DNA of 64,000 nucleotides from an uncultured Lachnospiraceae bacterium (GCA_910578795.1 CAJTSD010000002.1:1-64000); one strand, 5' to 3'; positions 25,909-33,360 are shown, numbered from the stretch's first letter. Translations and numbers: made by a program. The notes: generated by a model from the sequence alone, not told the origin.

Positions 25909-26118
25909 CTAGGTGCGCGGCACATCTACCGCGTGTAAATCGGTATCTAATTTATACCAACCGCCCAACTCCAAAATAAATTTAATATGTCCGGTCTTTG
26001 CGCTGATCTGCGTGATAATATCCGTAATTTCCATTACCTGCATTTCGCCGCCCTTTTCAAACCGTACCCGATCGCCTATCTCATAAGGGCATTTGGCTTT
26101 AAATTTAAGCATCTGCAT
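25909..26118 (-). CDS. Small hypothetical protein between parA and parB
   Basis: 69 residues from ATG 26118 (MQMLKFKAKCPYEIGDRVRFEK...). It looks like a small beta-barrel (SH3/KOW-like): EIGDRVRF, MQVMEITDIITQ, HIKFILELGGWYKL. It overlaps the end of parA. Such small barrels are common in phage early regions; function unknown. Confidence 0.65.
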   Translation of the reverse strand: MQMLKFKAKCPYEIGDRVRFEKGGEMQVMEITDIITQISAKTGHIKFILELGGWYKLDTDLHAVDVPRT

Positions 26119-26887
26119 AATCCGCACCCCCTAAATACTCTAAAACAAACTTTTTGTAGTCCTGCGCCGCTCCGCATCTTACCGAATATTCCACAAGCGG
26201 CATTTTTGCAAATGTGCTTTCGCTTACTTTCTTTTCCGTTCTGCGGATCCTCTGCGCGTACATCGGCAGCCCCCGCGCCTGCAGCTTTTCAATGTTCAAA
26301 TTATTCACATCGTTGTTTTGGTACTGTGTCACAAGGCAACCGGCAAAATTTAGTGTTCCGTTAAAATCTTCCTGCACCTGCGCGATCTGCTCTAACAGAA
26401 TATTTAAGCCGTCAAATGAATACTGATCCATAAAGATCGGCATAATCACATCATTCGTCATTACAAGCGCGTTAATGATACTCATGTTAATGTCCGGCGC
26501 GTTGTCGATGATGCAGAAATCATAATTGCCGCTAACTGCTGCCAGTGCCTTTTTAAATCGCGTCTGTTGCTGCCTGCCCGCGTCTACTACGGTTTTAAGG
26601 TTCGCCTCCAGTAGATCCATGTTTGCGGTTATAATGTCGATGCCCTCGTAATTTGTTTTCTTGATAATCTCGGAAACGTCAAAATTTCTTTCCAACATTG
26701 CCCGCGCTATGGTGTTCTCGTCCTCGGTGTCGTACCGGTCAAACGCTTTAGAGGCGTTACCCTGCTTGTCATTGTCGATAACAAGCACTTTCTTTTTGTG
26801 TACTGCTGCCAGTATGTACGCCATGTTTACCGCCGTTGTGGTCTTTGCCACGCCGCCTTTTAAGCTGATGATCGAAATTGTTTGCAT
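26105..26887 (-). CDS. ParA-family partition ATPase
   Basis: 260 residues with the deviant Walker A SLKGGVAKTTTAVNMA at residues 8-23, Walker A' VLVIDNDKQGNASKAF and Walker B DFCIIDNAPDINMS. It is a full-length ParA/Soj type ATPase without a long N-terminal HTH. With the ParB-like protein it would segregate a low-copy replicon, which is unusual for a strictly integrated phage. Confidence 0.93.
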   Translation of the reverse strand: MQTISIISLKGGVAKTTTAVNMAYILAAVHKKKVLVIDNDKQGNASKAFDRYDTEDENTIARAMLERNFDVSEIIKKTNYEGIDIITANMDLLEANLKTVVDAGRQQQTRFKKALAAVSGNYDFCIIDNAPDINMSIINALVMTNDVIMPIFMDQYSFDGLNILLEQIAQVQEDFNGTLNFAGCLVTQYQNNDVNNLNIEKLQARGLPMYAQRIRRTEKKVSESTFAKMPLVEYSVRCGAAQDYKKFVLEYLGGADYADA

Positions 26888-26907
26888 TTGCTTAACCTCC
26901 TTGAATT

Positions 26908-27303
26908 TTAATTAAATGGCAATTCGTCCTGCTCGCCGTCCGGTATCTGCATAAAATCATTGCTTTCCGGTTCGCCCTCTGCTGCCCGCTTGCTTTCCGC
27001 AAACTCTTGATCCTCTATGATAAATTCAATTACATAGATTTTCCTGCCGTCCTTTTCATAATTGCGGCGTTGGCAACGCGCCGTTACCACAACTTTAATG
27101 CCTTTCTTTAAATACTTTTCTGTAAACTCTGCCGCTTTTCCGTATGCAACAAAGTCTAAAAAATCTGCCGAAGGCTCACCCTGCCGCTTTATCCTACGAT
27201 CAATCGCTAAAGTGTAATGCGCTACCGGCACCGGCTGATCGCTTTGTGTGTAACGAATTTCGGGATCGCGTACCAATCGCCCCATGAAATGACATTTATT
27301 CAT
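26908..27303 (-). CDS. ssb: Single-stranded DNA-binding protein
   Basis: 131 residues from MNKCHFMGRLVRDPEIRYTQ, the normal SSB start, with an OB fold (VAHYTLAIDRRIKRQ, FLDFVAYGKAAEFTEKYLKKG) and the acidic C-terminal tip DGEQDELPFN, which recruits replication partners. Frame continues upstream to 27321, but the inner ATG fits the family. Confidence 0.95.
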   Translation of the reverse strand: MNKCHFMGRLVRDPEIRYTQSDQPVPVAHYTLAIDRRIKRQGEPSADFLDFVAYGKAAEFTEKYLKKGIKVVVTARCQRRNYEKDGRKIYVIEFIIEDQEFAESKRAAEGEPESNDFMQIPDGEQDELPFN

Positions 27304-27590
27304 ACTTTCGATAACCTCCACATTGCTAAAATTGTTTCTGCATCATACCCACACTGTACGCTTTCAAGTGCCAAATCATCGGGCATACCCGCATATAACA
27401 GCACTTCCAGATTGTCAAGCAATATCAAATACGCCTTGAAACCGTAAAAGTGCTTTTTCGGATCCAATACGCCTGCTGCCCGCTGTGCGAAATCTAAAGA
27501 TGCTACCGCCGCGATCTCGTTTAGGATCCTCTGTTCATCTTCCCGCTGCTGCAAAATCTCTTTTTCAAGCTGCTTTATGATCTCTGTCAT
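27300..27590 (-). CDS. Hypothetical phage protein
   Basis: 96 residues from MTEIIKQLEKEILQQREDEQ: an N-terminal coiled-coil-like helix followed by a compact helical part (GMPDDLALESVQCGYDAETILAMWRL). It overlaps the ssb start by 4 bp, so it is co-translated with SSB. An upstream ATG in the frame (27668) would overlap the HNH-like gene extensively. No family recognised. Confidence 0.6.
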   Translation of the reverse strand: MTEIIKQLEKEILQQREDEQRILNEIAAVASLDFAQRAAGVLDPKKHFYGFKAYLILLDNLEVLLYAGMPDDLALESVQCGYDAETILAMWRLSKV

Positions 27591-27606
27591 AGCCGTACCA
27601 TGCCCC

Positions 27607-27903
27607 CTACAAATAAGACTTGCCATAACGCGCCCGAAACTCCTCCCTGCTGCCGATCTTCGCCTCATACACCGCCTGCCCTAAAATCTTTGACAGCTTT
27701 TCAGCCATAGGGTTATCATGTACGCGCTCGGTTGTCCTGCCCATGTTATGACAGTTATTGCAGGCGGGTACTTTCAAGCCGTCCTGCTCTGCCAATTCTC
27801 TAATGCCGCTGCCGAATAATAAATGATGCTCGCACTCTGCCGGTCTGCCGCAAAAGAAACACATTTTTTCATGCTCTGTTACAATGCTTTTTGTCTTTCC
27901 CAT
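27607..27903 (-). CDS. HNH-like zinc-binding phage protein
   Basis: 98 residues with a metal-binding pattern CFFCGRPAECEHHLLFG ... VPACNNCHNMGRTTERVHDN, which resembles a treble-clef HNH endonuclease or a NinG/Rap-like recombination nuclease. The two CxxC pairs and HH are intact. Nuclease activity is inferred. It is in the replication/recombination block next to ssb. Confidence 0.7.
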   Translation of the reverse strand: MGKTKSIVTEHEKMCFFCGRPAECEHHLLFGSGIRELAEQDGLKVPACNNCHNMGRTTERVHDNPMAEKLSKILGQAVYEAKIGSREEFRARYGKSYL

Positions 27904-27924
27904 AATCTGCCGCCTTTCTGCTTT

Positions 27925-28206
27925 TTAATAAAATTCCCTTCTGTCGTACTGTCTGCGCCGCTTTTTCTTTTCCGGCTCCGGTTTCCCCTCTGCCGCCTCA
28001 CGCGCCTTTATCAGATATTTCATACAGTAAATATCAATGTGGAAACCGTTTATAATGTTTACCGCCTCTAACTCCGTTACGCCGCATCGCTCTTGTAATT
28101 CTATCCGCAATGCCCTGCGCTCCCCTATGTCCTGCATACCGTTATACGGCAGGGCTTTCGCTCTATCTCTGTATGTATAAGCTATTTCGCGTGTCAAAAG
28201 TTCCAC
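27925..28206 (-). CDS. Hypothetical phage protein
   Basis: 93 residues, mostly helical (MELLTREIAYTYRDRAKALPYNG ... RALRIELQERCGVTELEAVNIINGFH), ending in a strongly basic tail (PEKKKRRRQYDRREFY) that probably binds nucleic acid. No family recognised. Confidence 0.55.
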   Translation of the reverse strand: MELLTREIAYTYRDRAKALPYNGMQDIGERRALRIELQERCGVTELEAVNIINGFHIDIYCMKYLIKAREAAEGKPEPEKKKRRRQYDRREFY

Positions 28207-28218
28207 CGTATACCTCCG

Positions 28219-28704
28219 TTATGCTGTTATGCTCTTTATTTCATTTGTTGGCTGCCCGCCTCTGAAAACTACGATCATACTTGGGAATGGTGCCGGATCC
28301 TTGCTTTTCTCTCCGTCTACCTCGAAATTAAGCCGCCCTTTGATAAACCGTATTTCTGCTTTGCCTAAAATGAAATCGTGAAACATTTTTGTATCTGTGC
28401 GGGCGGGTATCAGCATAACCACGATGATCCCCCCCTGCGCCTCTTTATAGCACTTTTCCACCCATGCAATTTGACCGGCATTTGATTTTGTTTTCCGGCT
28501 ATACGGCGGGTTGCAAAATACCGTTTCGCCCGCCCATGACTGCGCCAAACCGTCCTGCTCCACTGTGTAATACTTGGCGCATTTGTGGTTGTTATCATCG
28601 GCGCATGGATCCAATGTAAAACCAAATTCTTTATTGAGTGCATCAAAAAGATCCTGCGGGGTTCCCCAATCGTCTTTACCGGTGCTAAAGTGTACCTTAT
28701 CCAT
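28219..28704 (-). CDS. Phage N6-adenine DNA methyltransferase (Dam, pfam05869-like)
   Basis: 161 residues, the short phage N6-adenine methyltransferase type. The start DDWGTPQDLFDALNKEFGFTLDPCAD is the SAM-binding region and VFCNPPYSRK carries the NPPY catalytic motif. A later AEIRFIKGRLNFEV block completes the family pattern. It probably methylates phage DNA to evade host restriction; its target is not deducible here. A G7 tract occurs in the IIVV region. Confidence 0.92.
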   Translation of the reverse strand: MDKVHFSTGKDDWGTPQDLFDALNKEFGFTLDPCADDNNHKCAKYYTVEQDGLAQSWAGETVFCNPPYSRKTKSNAGQIAWVEKCYKEAQGGIIVVMLIPARTDTKMFHDFILGKAEIRFIKGRLNFEVDGEKSKDPAPFPSMIVVFRGGQPTNEIKSITA

Positions 28705-28954
28705 TTTCTGCCTCCTTATTTTTCAATTCCTTTTCCGCAAGCTCTATAAATATCTGCGCCCGCTCTATTGCCCGCTTATTCGCCGCTATTTTTGCCTCTG
28801 CTATTCCTTTTAACCAAACCCATTTCGGAATGTCTTTATCATGCAGATATTTTTTTAAATCGGTTTTGGCTTTTTCTAAAGCCTCATGTAGATCGCCGGA
28901 ATAACTCGCTTTATATGTGTTTTTCTTTGTCGTTACTTTCCATGTTGCCGCCAT
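28697..28954 (-). CDS. Hypothetical helical phage protein
   Basis: 85 residues from MAATWKVTTKKNTYKASYSG after a GGGGGGAG ribosome site. The C-terminal half is a long charged helix (AKIAANKRAIERAQIFIELAEKELKNK), likely coiled coil. It overlaps the adenine methyltransferase start by 8 bp. Function unknown. Confidence 0.55.
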   Translation of the reverse strand: MAATWKVTTKKNTYKASYSGDLHEALEKAKTDLKKYLHDKDIPKWVWLKGIAEAKIAANKRAIERAQIFIELAEKELKNKEAENG

Positions 28955-28964
28955 TCTCTCCCCC

Positions 28965-29294
28965 CTATGAATTGTCGCCGCGCATCTGTGCCGCAAAACC
29001 ATTTTTAAATGTCTGCCAGTTTTTGGCGGTTCCAAACCGGTATACTTGTATCTTTCCGGCTTTCCAGTCCTCCGCGATGCCGTACCCTAACCCTTTTTCC
29101 TTATTGATCCAAAAGATACGAATTTTAAATGTGCCGCTATAAATGTTGTCCTTTTCGTAAAATACCTGCCTGCTCTCATGCTCTAAAATGCAGAATGTGA
29201 AAAAGTCTATCATTGCATCGTAAATTTGGTTTATCAGTTTTTCATCTGTCAATCTTACTGCCGGTTCCGGCATTTTGTTATAATCCAGTACCAT
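28965..29294 (-). CDS. Hypothetical phage protein
   Basis: 109 residues, mixed alpha/beta (DEKLINQIYDAMIDFFTFCI ... IFWINKEKGLGYGIAEDW). It abuts the cytosine methyltransferase gene with no gap and follows in the same operon, so it may serve the modification module, but no family is recognised. Confidence 0.55.
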   Translation of the reverse strand: MVLDYNKMPEPAVRLTDEKLINQIYDAMIDFFTFCILEHESRQVFYEKDNIYSGTFKIRIFWINKEKGLGYGIAEDWKAGKIQVYRFGTAKNWQTFKNGFAAQMRGDNS

Positions 29295-30278
29295 TTAATC
29301 GCCCTCTCTTTCTTTCGTTTGTCCTAAAATAATTTTTCTGAATATGCTTTCAAATATTGTTACCGGTATGCTGTTACCCGCCTGCTTATAAAGTGCCATT
29401 GCGTACCGTCCGTTTTTTTCTTGTACTGCTGCCGCCGCCTCAAAATCTGCATCGGTATAACCTTGAAGCCGCCAACATTCGCGCTCTGTCAAATAGCGAT
29501 ATTTCCCGCCGCCTAAATCTATAACCTGCGCCGGTGTCCTGTCCTGCCGCGCCGTTATGGTGTATGCGTAATCTTTTATGACCGTTGCCCTTCGTATGCC
29601 CTTTTTCCCTATCGCGTTATATACGCTCGGTTGCGTTACGTTGTATACTTCCGGCACATCTGTTTCCAAAAATTCCGCAATATTCCGCATCGGCGTTTTT
29701 ATCAGATCATCGAAATTAAACGGATCCCCGCCCAAAACAGATATTGTAAAAACTCTTTCCCGCGCCTGCGGCAATCCAAATTCCCGCGCATCTAATGTTT
29801 GAAAACTATTTGTATAGCCCAATCTCTGCATTTCTGACAGATACCGGTTGAAATTGTGGATCATGTGTTTTGATGTAACATTTTTTACATTTTCCCAAAT
29901 GACAAAACGCGGTTTCCATTCTCCCATTTGTCTAATTATATTTATGGTTTCCCACATAAGGCTTGACCGCGTTCCGGATCCCTTGTCCGCGCCTTTTCCT
30001 CGGTTTATTCTGCCTCCTGCTGCCGTTGCTTTCCCTTGATGCCCCGCAATGCTGAAATCTTGGCAGGGCGATCCATGTATCAGAATATCCGGCTTTAAAT
30101 TCCAACCTATAACGGATTGTGTTGTATACGGCAATTCGCTTTCAAACATTGCATTGTATGATTTTACGGCTTTTTTATCTATCTCCACATAATCAATAGC
30201 TTTTACCGGTATTCCAATGTTTCGCAGGGCGCATCGCGGCGATCCGATGCCGCCAAACAATTCAAGTATCTTTATCAT
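29295..30278 (-). CDS. C5-cytosine DNA methyltransferase
   Basis: 327 residues with the m5C methyltransferase motifs in order: I LELFGGIGSPRCALRNIGI, IV HGSPCQDFSIAG (catalytic Cys), VI WENVKN, VIII-like region with ARQDR, and IX-X ECWRLQGYTDADF and QAGNSIPVTIFESIF. It is a complete orphan enzyme with no restriction partner nearby. It overlaps the MazF-like gene by 4 bp. Confidence 0.95.
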   Translation of the reverse strand: MIKILELFGGIGSPRCALRNIGIPVKAIDYVEIDKKAVKSYNAMFESELPYTTQSVIGWNLKPDILIHGSPCQDFSIAGHQGKATAAGGRINRGKGADKGSGTRSSLMWETINIIRQMGEWKPRFVIWENVKNVTSKHMIHNFNRYLSEMQRLGYTNSFQTLDAREFGLPQARERVFTISVLGGDPFNFDDLIKTPMRNIAEFLETDVPEVYNVTQPSVYNAIGKKGIRRATVIKDYAYTITARQDRTPAQVIDLGGGKYRYLTERECWRLQGYTDADFEAAAAVQEKNGRYAMALYKQAGNSIPVTIFESIFRKIILGQTKEREGD

Positions 30279-30763
30279 TCCTTTAACCTCTTGTTTAAAA
30301 GAAACTCATACATTTCTTTATATGTCTGCCTTTGGCTTTCTGCCGTCCATAGCTGCGTCCCGATCTCTGCCAGTTTCGCCTCCGCTGTTTCCAACTGCTG
30401 CCGCAGGCTCTCTGTGTCCTCTGTGTTCCCTGCTGCCTTTATGCCTATGGAAACCGCTAAACACTGATCCAATGTTTTCATTTCGTCCGGTGTCAGCGTT
30501 CCGATCCATTCCCCGATCCGTTCCTCGTATACGCTGCTTATCTGCTCGCATAATACGGTTGACGGTTTCAATGCTGATGCTATGATAAAATGCGTTGGCA
30601 GGTCTGTTTTTGGCTGCGTTGTCATGTAAACAACCTCATATACGCCGCTGTGCTTGTTGTTGGTATTGTTTGATACGATAACCGCAGGGCGGTCTGCCCT
30701 CTGCTCGCTGCCTACGCTTTGGCGGGTATCTCGGATATAGTAAATGTCGCCTCGCTTAATCAT
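30275..30763 (-). CDS. MazF/PemK-like toxin with C-terminal coiled coil
   Basis: 162 residues. Residues 1-110 match MazF/PemK mRNA interferases: MIKRGDIYYIRD, GSEQRADRPAVIVSNN, VYMTTQPKTDLPTHF, CEQISSVYEERIGEWIGTL and the closing MKTLDQCLAVSIGI. A coiled-coil extension of ~45 residues (ESLRQQLETAEAKLAEIG ...) follows. No antitoxin gene is adjacent: neighbours are methyltransferases overlapping by 4 bp on both sides. It may act as an orphan RNase, with the extension replacing an antitoxin, but that is a guess. Confidence 0.88.
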   Translation of the reverse strand: MIKRGDIYYIRDTRQSVGSEQRADRPAVIVSNNTNNKHSGVYEVVYMTTQPKTDLPTHFIIASALKPSTVLCEQISSVYEERIGEWIGTLTPDEMKTLDQCLAVSIGIKAAGNTEDTESLRQQLETAEAKLAEIGTQLWTAESQRQTYKEMYEFLLNKRLKE

Positions 30764-31503
30764 TGACCGCTACCCCCCCCCCACATAAATAATTTTTCTG
30801 TCGCTCTGAAATGCTCTTTTGCTTTCATGCTGCGATCTACCTCCTTTTCCCAAATTGTTATAAAGTCGTTCGGTGCGCTTAACTCCGAAATCAAAACTAT
30901 ATTGTTGCGGCTCCATTCCCTCATAAGCTGCCAAAACTCGCTATAATCAAACTGCCGCGCGTTTCCGTATCTCTTTGTACCCTCATAGGGCGGATCGCAA
31001 TATATCACGCAACCTTCCGGCGCGTACTCCCTATAATCTCCGGATCTAAAGTCGATGCCGAACACGCCGCCCTGCTGCATCTGTTGTAAAATGTTGTTGC
31101 GGCTCTCTTGGTAATAATCCCTTACCCTGCCTTTATCTTTCCCATATCCGGCATAGCCGCCGTCAAAAAATCTGCCGTTATATGATGCAAGGAAACCAAC
31201 CGCCCCTATGTACCATTGCGGGAATTTACCGCCTGCGGCGTTGTAATCTTCCCTTACTGCGTTGTATTCTTCCCGCGTTACCTTTTCCGGCAACTCCCCC
31301 CCTACTTGCAAATATTTGAATAATGCGATCAAATACTCGTTTTTGTCCGATGCCACGCGGTACTTTGCGTTTACTTTGTCTATCACATTGCACCCGCCCG
31401 CAAACGGTTCTAAATATGTCCTGCTGCCGCTTTCCTCAATCTTTTGTTGGATAATCGGCACTATGAATTTTGTTATCTTTGCTTTACTTCCCATGTATTT
31501 CAT
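30760..31503 (-). CDS. D12-class N6-adenine DNA methyltransferase
   Basis: 247 residues of the Dam/D12 type: MKYMGSKAKITKFIVP (SAM-binding start), YLEPFAGGCNVIDKV and VIYCDPPYEGTKRYG (DPPY). The C-terminus ends MWGGGSGQ, encoded by a G10 tract (30773-30782), and overlaps the MazF-like start by 4 bp. A slip there changes the last residues and the coupling to the toxin gene. Probably protects phage DNA. Confidence 0.93.
   Translation of the reverse strand: MKYMGSKAKITKFIVPIIQQKIEESGSRTYLEPFAGGCNVIDKVNAKYRVASDKNEYLIALFKYLQVGGELPEKVTREEYNAVREDYNAAGGKFPQWYIGAVGFLASYNGRFFDGGYAGYGKDKGRVRDYYQESRNNILQQMQQGGVFGIDFRSGDYREYAPEGCVIYCDPPYEGTKRYGNARQFDYSEFWQLMREWSRNNIVLISELSAPNDFITIWEKEVDRSMKAKEHFRATEKLFMWGGGSGQ
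30773..30782 (-). repeat. Poly-G (10) tract at the end of the adenine methyltransferase gene
   Basis: G10 on the coding strand, seven codons from the stop and immediately before the overlapping MazF-like start. Slippage alters only the methyltransferase tail and where ribosomes stop relative to the toxin start. Confidence 0.85.
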
Positions 31504-31648
31504 GCTTGCCCTCCGTTGGTTGCGCTGTGTTATAGTTTGGGTTTTTCTCCCTCGCCTCTTTTATTGCCTCGTCAAATGAATTTGCAGCAACCAATAAAAT
31601 TTTCAGCTTTTTATTGTTTTCATACCCCCACACGCGCCACGTTATCAT
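31484..31648 (-). CDS. Small hypothetical protein upstream of the methyltransferase
   Basis: 54 residues (MITWRVWGYENNKKLKILLVAANSFDEAIKEARE...). AGGAGG lies 6 nt before the ATG inside the end of the RNase H-like gene, and its stop lies inside the start of the methyltransferase gene. It looks like a small alpha/beta domain; no family recognised. Confidence 0.55.
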   Translation of the reverse strand: MITWRVWGYENNKKLKILLVAANSFDEAIKEAREKNPNYNTAQPTEGKHEIHGK

Positions 31649-32084
31649 TGCCGCCCTCCTCCAGTACCTTTTTTAATTCTTCATCGTGTCGGCTGTCATA
31701 CTCTGCAAATGCTACGGTGTGGATCTGTGTCAGCATAAAGAATTGTTTCCAGTCCTCCACGTTGGCGGGCGGCTTTCCGTTTGCTTTCTTCCAACCGTCC
31801 TGCTGCCACTTCTCCACCCACCCCAACCGGCAGGCGTTCCCCATGTAGTCGCAAGCTGTGTAAATCGTAATGTGGCAAGGCTTTAATAATATCCGCATCG
31901 CCGCTATACAGATTTTCAGATTTAAGGCGTTTTTTGTGTCATGCTCGATCCGGATCTGCTGTTTCCTTATGTGGCTTTTTCCGGTTCCGTCTATGTACTC
32001 TATGACCGCTGCCGCCTCTCCCGCGCCTCTTGGGTTTCCTCTGAAATGACATTTAACGTATATTCCAACCTCCAACTTATCCAC
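31620..32084 (-). CDS. RNase H-like protein
   Basis: 154 residues with RNase HI landmarks: a strand VGIYVKCHF, a helix NALNLKICIAAMRILLKP, then ITIYTACDYMGNACRLGWVEKWQQDGWKKANGKPPANVEDWK, which is the typical YTD...W..K W...GWK..NGKPV.N..LW block, and a final EYDSRHDEE. The usual catalytic Asp in YTDS is replaced by Ala-Cys-Asp (TACD), so activity is uncertain. It could process RNA primers in phage replication. Confidence 0.7.
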   Translation of the reverse strand: MDKLEVGIYVKCHFRGNPRGAGEAAAVIEYIDGTGKSHIRKQQIRIEHDTKNALNLKICIAAMRILLKPCHITIYTACDYMGNACRLGWVEKWQQDGWKKANGKPPANVEDWKQFFMLTQIHTVAFAEYDSRHDEELKKVLEEGGNDNVARVGV

Positions 32085-32162
32085 CTTCCTCCGATCTGCC
32101 TTTTCGTCCAGTAATTACTTGACGGCGCAGGCTTTTCTTTGTGAGTTATCCACATATCCACA
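32077..32162. promoter_or_regulatory. Candidate replication origin: DnaA-box cluster
   Basis: Perfect DnaA box TTATCCACA at 32146-32154, a second box with one mismatch directly after it (ATATCCACA, 32154-32162) and another with one mismatch (TTATCCACC) at 32077-32085. They sit between the Rep gene and the RNase H-like gene. Confidence 0.5.
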
Positions 32163-32164
32163 AT

Positions 32165-33022
32165 CTAACCGCCGCTACCGGAAATGCGAACCATTGTATA
32201 TTTTTGGTATGCCCTGCCGGTAAAGGGATCCACGCCGTTATATACGGTGTCTTTGTCTATGTAGTAGCCTTTTATCGGTTTCGGATCCGGCAACCACTTT
32301 TTCGCCTTTTTGATGATCTCGGTTTTCGGTGTCGGCATTACCAAATTACGGCTGCAACTGTACCTTTGCTTTTTCGCTCCGTCCTTTGCCTTGTATGTCT
32401 TTGATGTTTCTTTTATCAGATACGCCGCAAGATCCTTATACTGTCCGGTATCATCTAAATATTTAAAGTCCGGTCTGCCATACTTCCACAACCTGCGTAC
32501 CCATTTACAAACATCTTGCCCTTCGATATGGTTAATCAATAAATGGTGATGTATTGCTTTGTTTTGGTACTCTGTCACACATACCCATTTCAGATCCTCC
32601 CCCACCTTCTTAAACTCTTTCCGTAATCCGTCTATCAGCTTTTTAATGTCTTTCTTTGCCTTTTCCGGTTCCGGTCTTTCGTCCTTTCGGTATGTCAGAG
32701 TAATAAACGGATCATCTACCCCGAAATTATTATTTATCTTTAGCCGGAGGGTTCTCTCCGCGTTCATCTGATTAACCTTTTCTATTTCCTCTGCTGTCGG
32801 TTGTTCCTTCTTCCCTCTTACCTTTACCCCTACCCTCTTTGTATAACTTTTCGTTACCTCAATCGTTGCCCCTGCCTCTACTGATGTTTTAAAATATCCC
32901 AACTTTATTACACCTTCTTTTGCGTCATATTCTTTTTTGCCATATATGATCCTAAAGTTAATAGCTTGAACAAGCCCAAAACCGGCTTGTTTACCGGTGT
33001 TTTGGCTTGACGGCAAACGCAA
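32165..33022 (-). CDS. HUH-type replication initiator (Rep, G2P/ORF2-like)
   Basis: Up to 285 residues (TTG at 33022); the true start may be nearer residue 41 (a TTG with GAAGG upstream). Motif I DDPFITLTYRKDERP (~104-118), HUH motif IHHHLLINHI (His 158/160) and the Tyr motif AAYLIKETS (Tyr 201, Lys 204) are all present, as in rolling-circle Reps with one Tyr. It would nick the origin strand. Such Reps are usual in plasmids and filamentous or small phages, and atypical in a contractile-tailed prophage. A hairpin covers its 5' end. Confidence 0.82.
   Translation of the reverse strand: MRLPSSQNTGKQAGFGLVQAINFRIIYGKKEYDAKEGVIKLGYFKTSVEAGATIEVTKSYTKRVGVKVRGKKEQPTAEEIEKVNQMNAERTLRLKINNNFGVDDPFITLTYRKDERPEPEKAKKDIKKLIDGLRKEFKKVGEDLKWVCVTEYQNKAIHHHLLINHIEGQDVCKWVRRLWKYGRPDFKYLDDTGQYKDLAAYLIKETSKTYKAKDGAKKQRYSCSRNLVMPTPKTEIIKKAKKWLPDPKPIKGYYIDKDTVYNGVDPFTGRAYQKYTMVRISGSGG
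32969..32991. promoter_or_regulatory. Hairpin at the 5' end of rep (candidate double-strand origin)
   Basis: Perfect 8-bp inverted repeat AACAAGCC/GGCTTGTT with a 7-nt loop within the first codons of the long form of the Rep frame. Rolling-circle origins often carry such hairpins at or near the rep gene. There is no T-run on either strand, so it is not a terminator. Confidence 0.4.
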
Positions 33023-33035
33023 TAAGTGGTATAAT
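33007..33035 (+). promoter_or_regulatory. Vegetative promoter on the plus strand facing away from rep
   Basis: -35 TTGACG (33007-33012), exactly 17 nt, -10 TATAAT (33030-33035). It points opposite to every phage gene around it, with a start point near 33042. Confidence 0.8.
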
Positions 33036-33041
33036 TTTTTT

Positions 33042-33118
33042 AGATTGAGTTATTGCATTTGCACCAATTCTTTAGCCGCTGCGCTGCCAACGCAACGGCT
33101 ATTTTTCTATTCTTTTTT
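33042..33118 (+). ncRNA. Candidate small RNA antisense to the rep leader
   Basis: Transcript expected from the TTGACG/TATAAT promoter, ending at a terminator with stem AGCCGCTGCG/CGCAACGGCT (33074-33083 with 33091-33100, one mismatch, loop 7) followed by a T-rich run (33102-33118). It is ~70-75 nt with no coding capacity of note. It lies just upstream of and opposite to the Rep gene, the position of copy-control countertranscribed RNAs. Confidence 0.6.
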
Positions 33119-33193
33119 AGGCTCTGTGTAACGCTCCTGCTGCCCCTTTTCGGGCGGTTCCCTCGCTTTCTTCATATAATCCCGCTTTGGCAT
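33107..33193 (-). CDS. Very small basic phage ORF
   Basis: 28 codons (MPKRDYMKKAREPPEKGQQE...), acidic/basic and unstructured by appearance, ending in the terminator region of the plus-strand RNA. The purine-rich sequence upstream (AAGGGGAAAAG) may serve as ribosome site but is distant. Low confidence; it may be non-coding. Confidence 0.25.
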   Translation of the reverse strand: MPKRDYMKKAREPPEKGQQERYTEPKKE

Positions 33194-33360
33194 ATAAAAT
33201 TTGTTGTGTGGGCTGCTTTTCCCCTTAAAAAGCAACTGAAAACTTGTTGACCAACCACGCACTTTATAGCAGGTGCGCCCGCTGCAATTTTTTCACAACA
33301 TACAGAAAACAGCTATTTGCCTGCTGCATCTGCCGCAAGGTTGCCAACCTCGCTACAAAT

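Noticed and set aside
33053..33250. Plus-strand 65-residue frame after the plus-strand promoter
   Set aside because: No ribosome site, hydrophobic low-complexity translation, and the terminator-like hairpin falls within it; a short non-coding RNA fits better.
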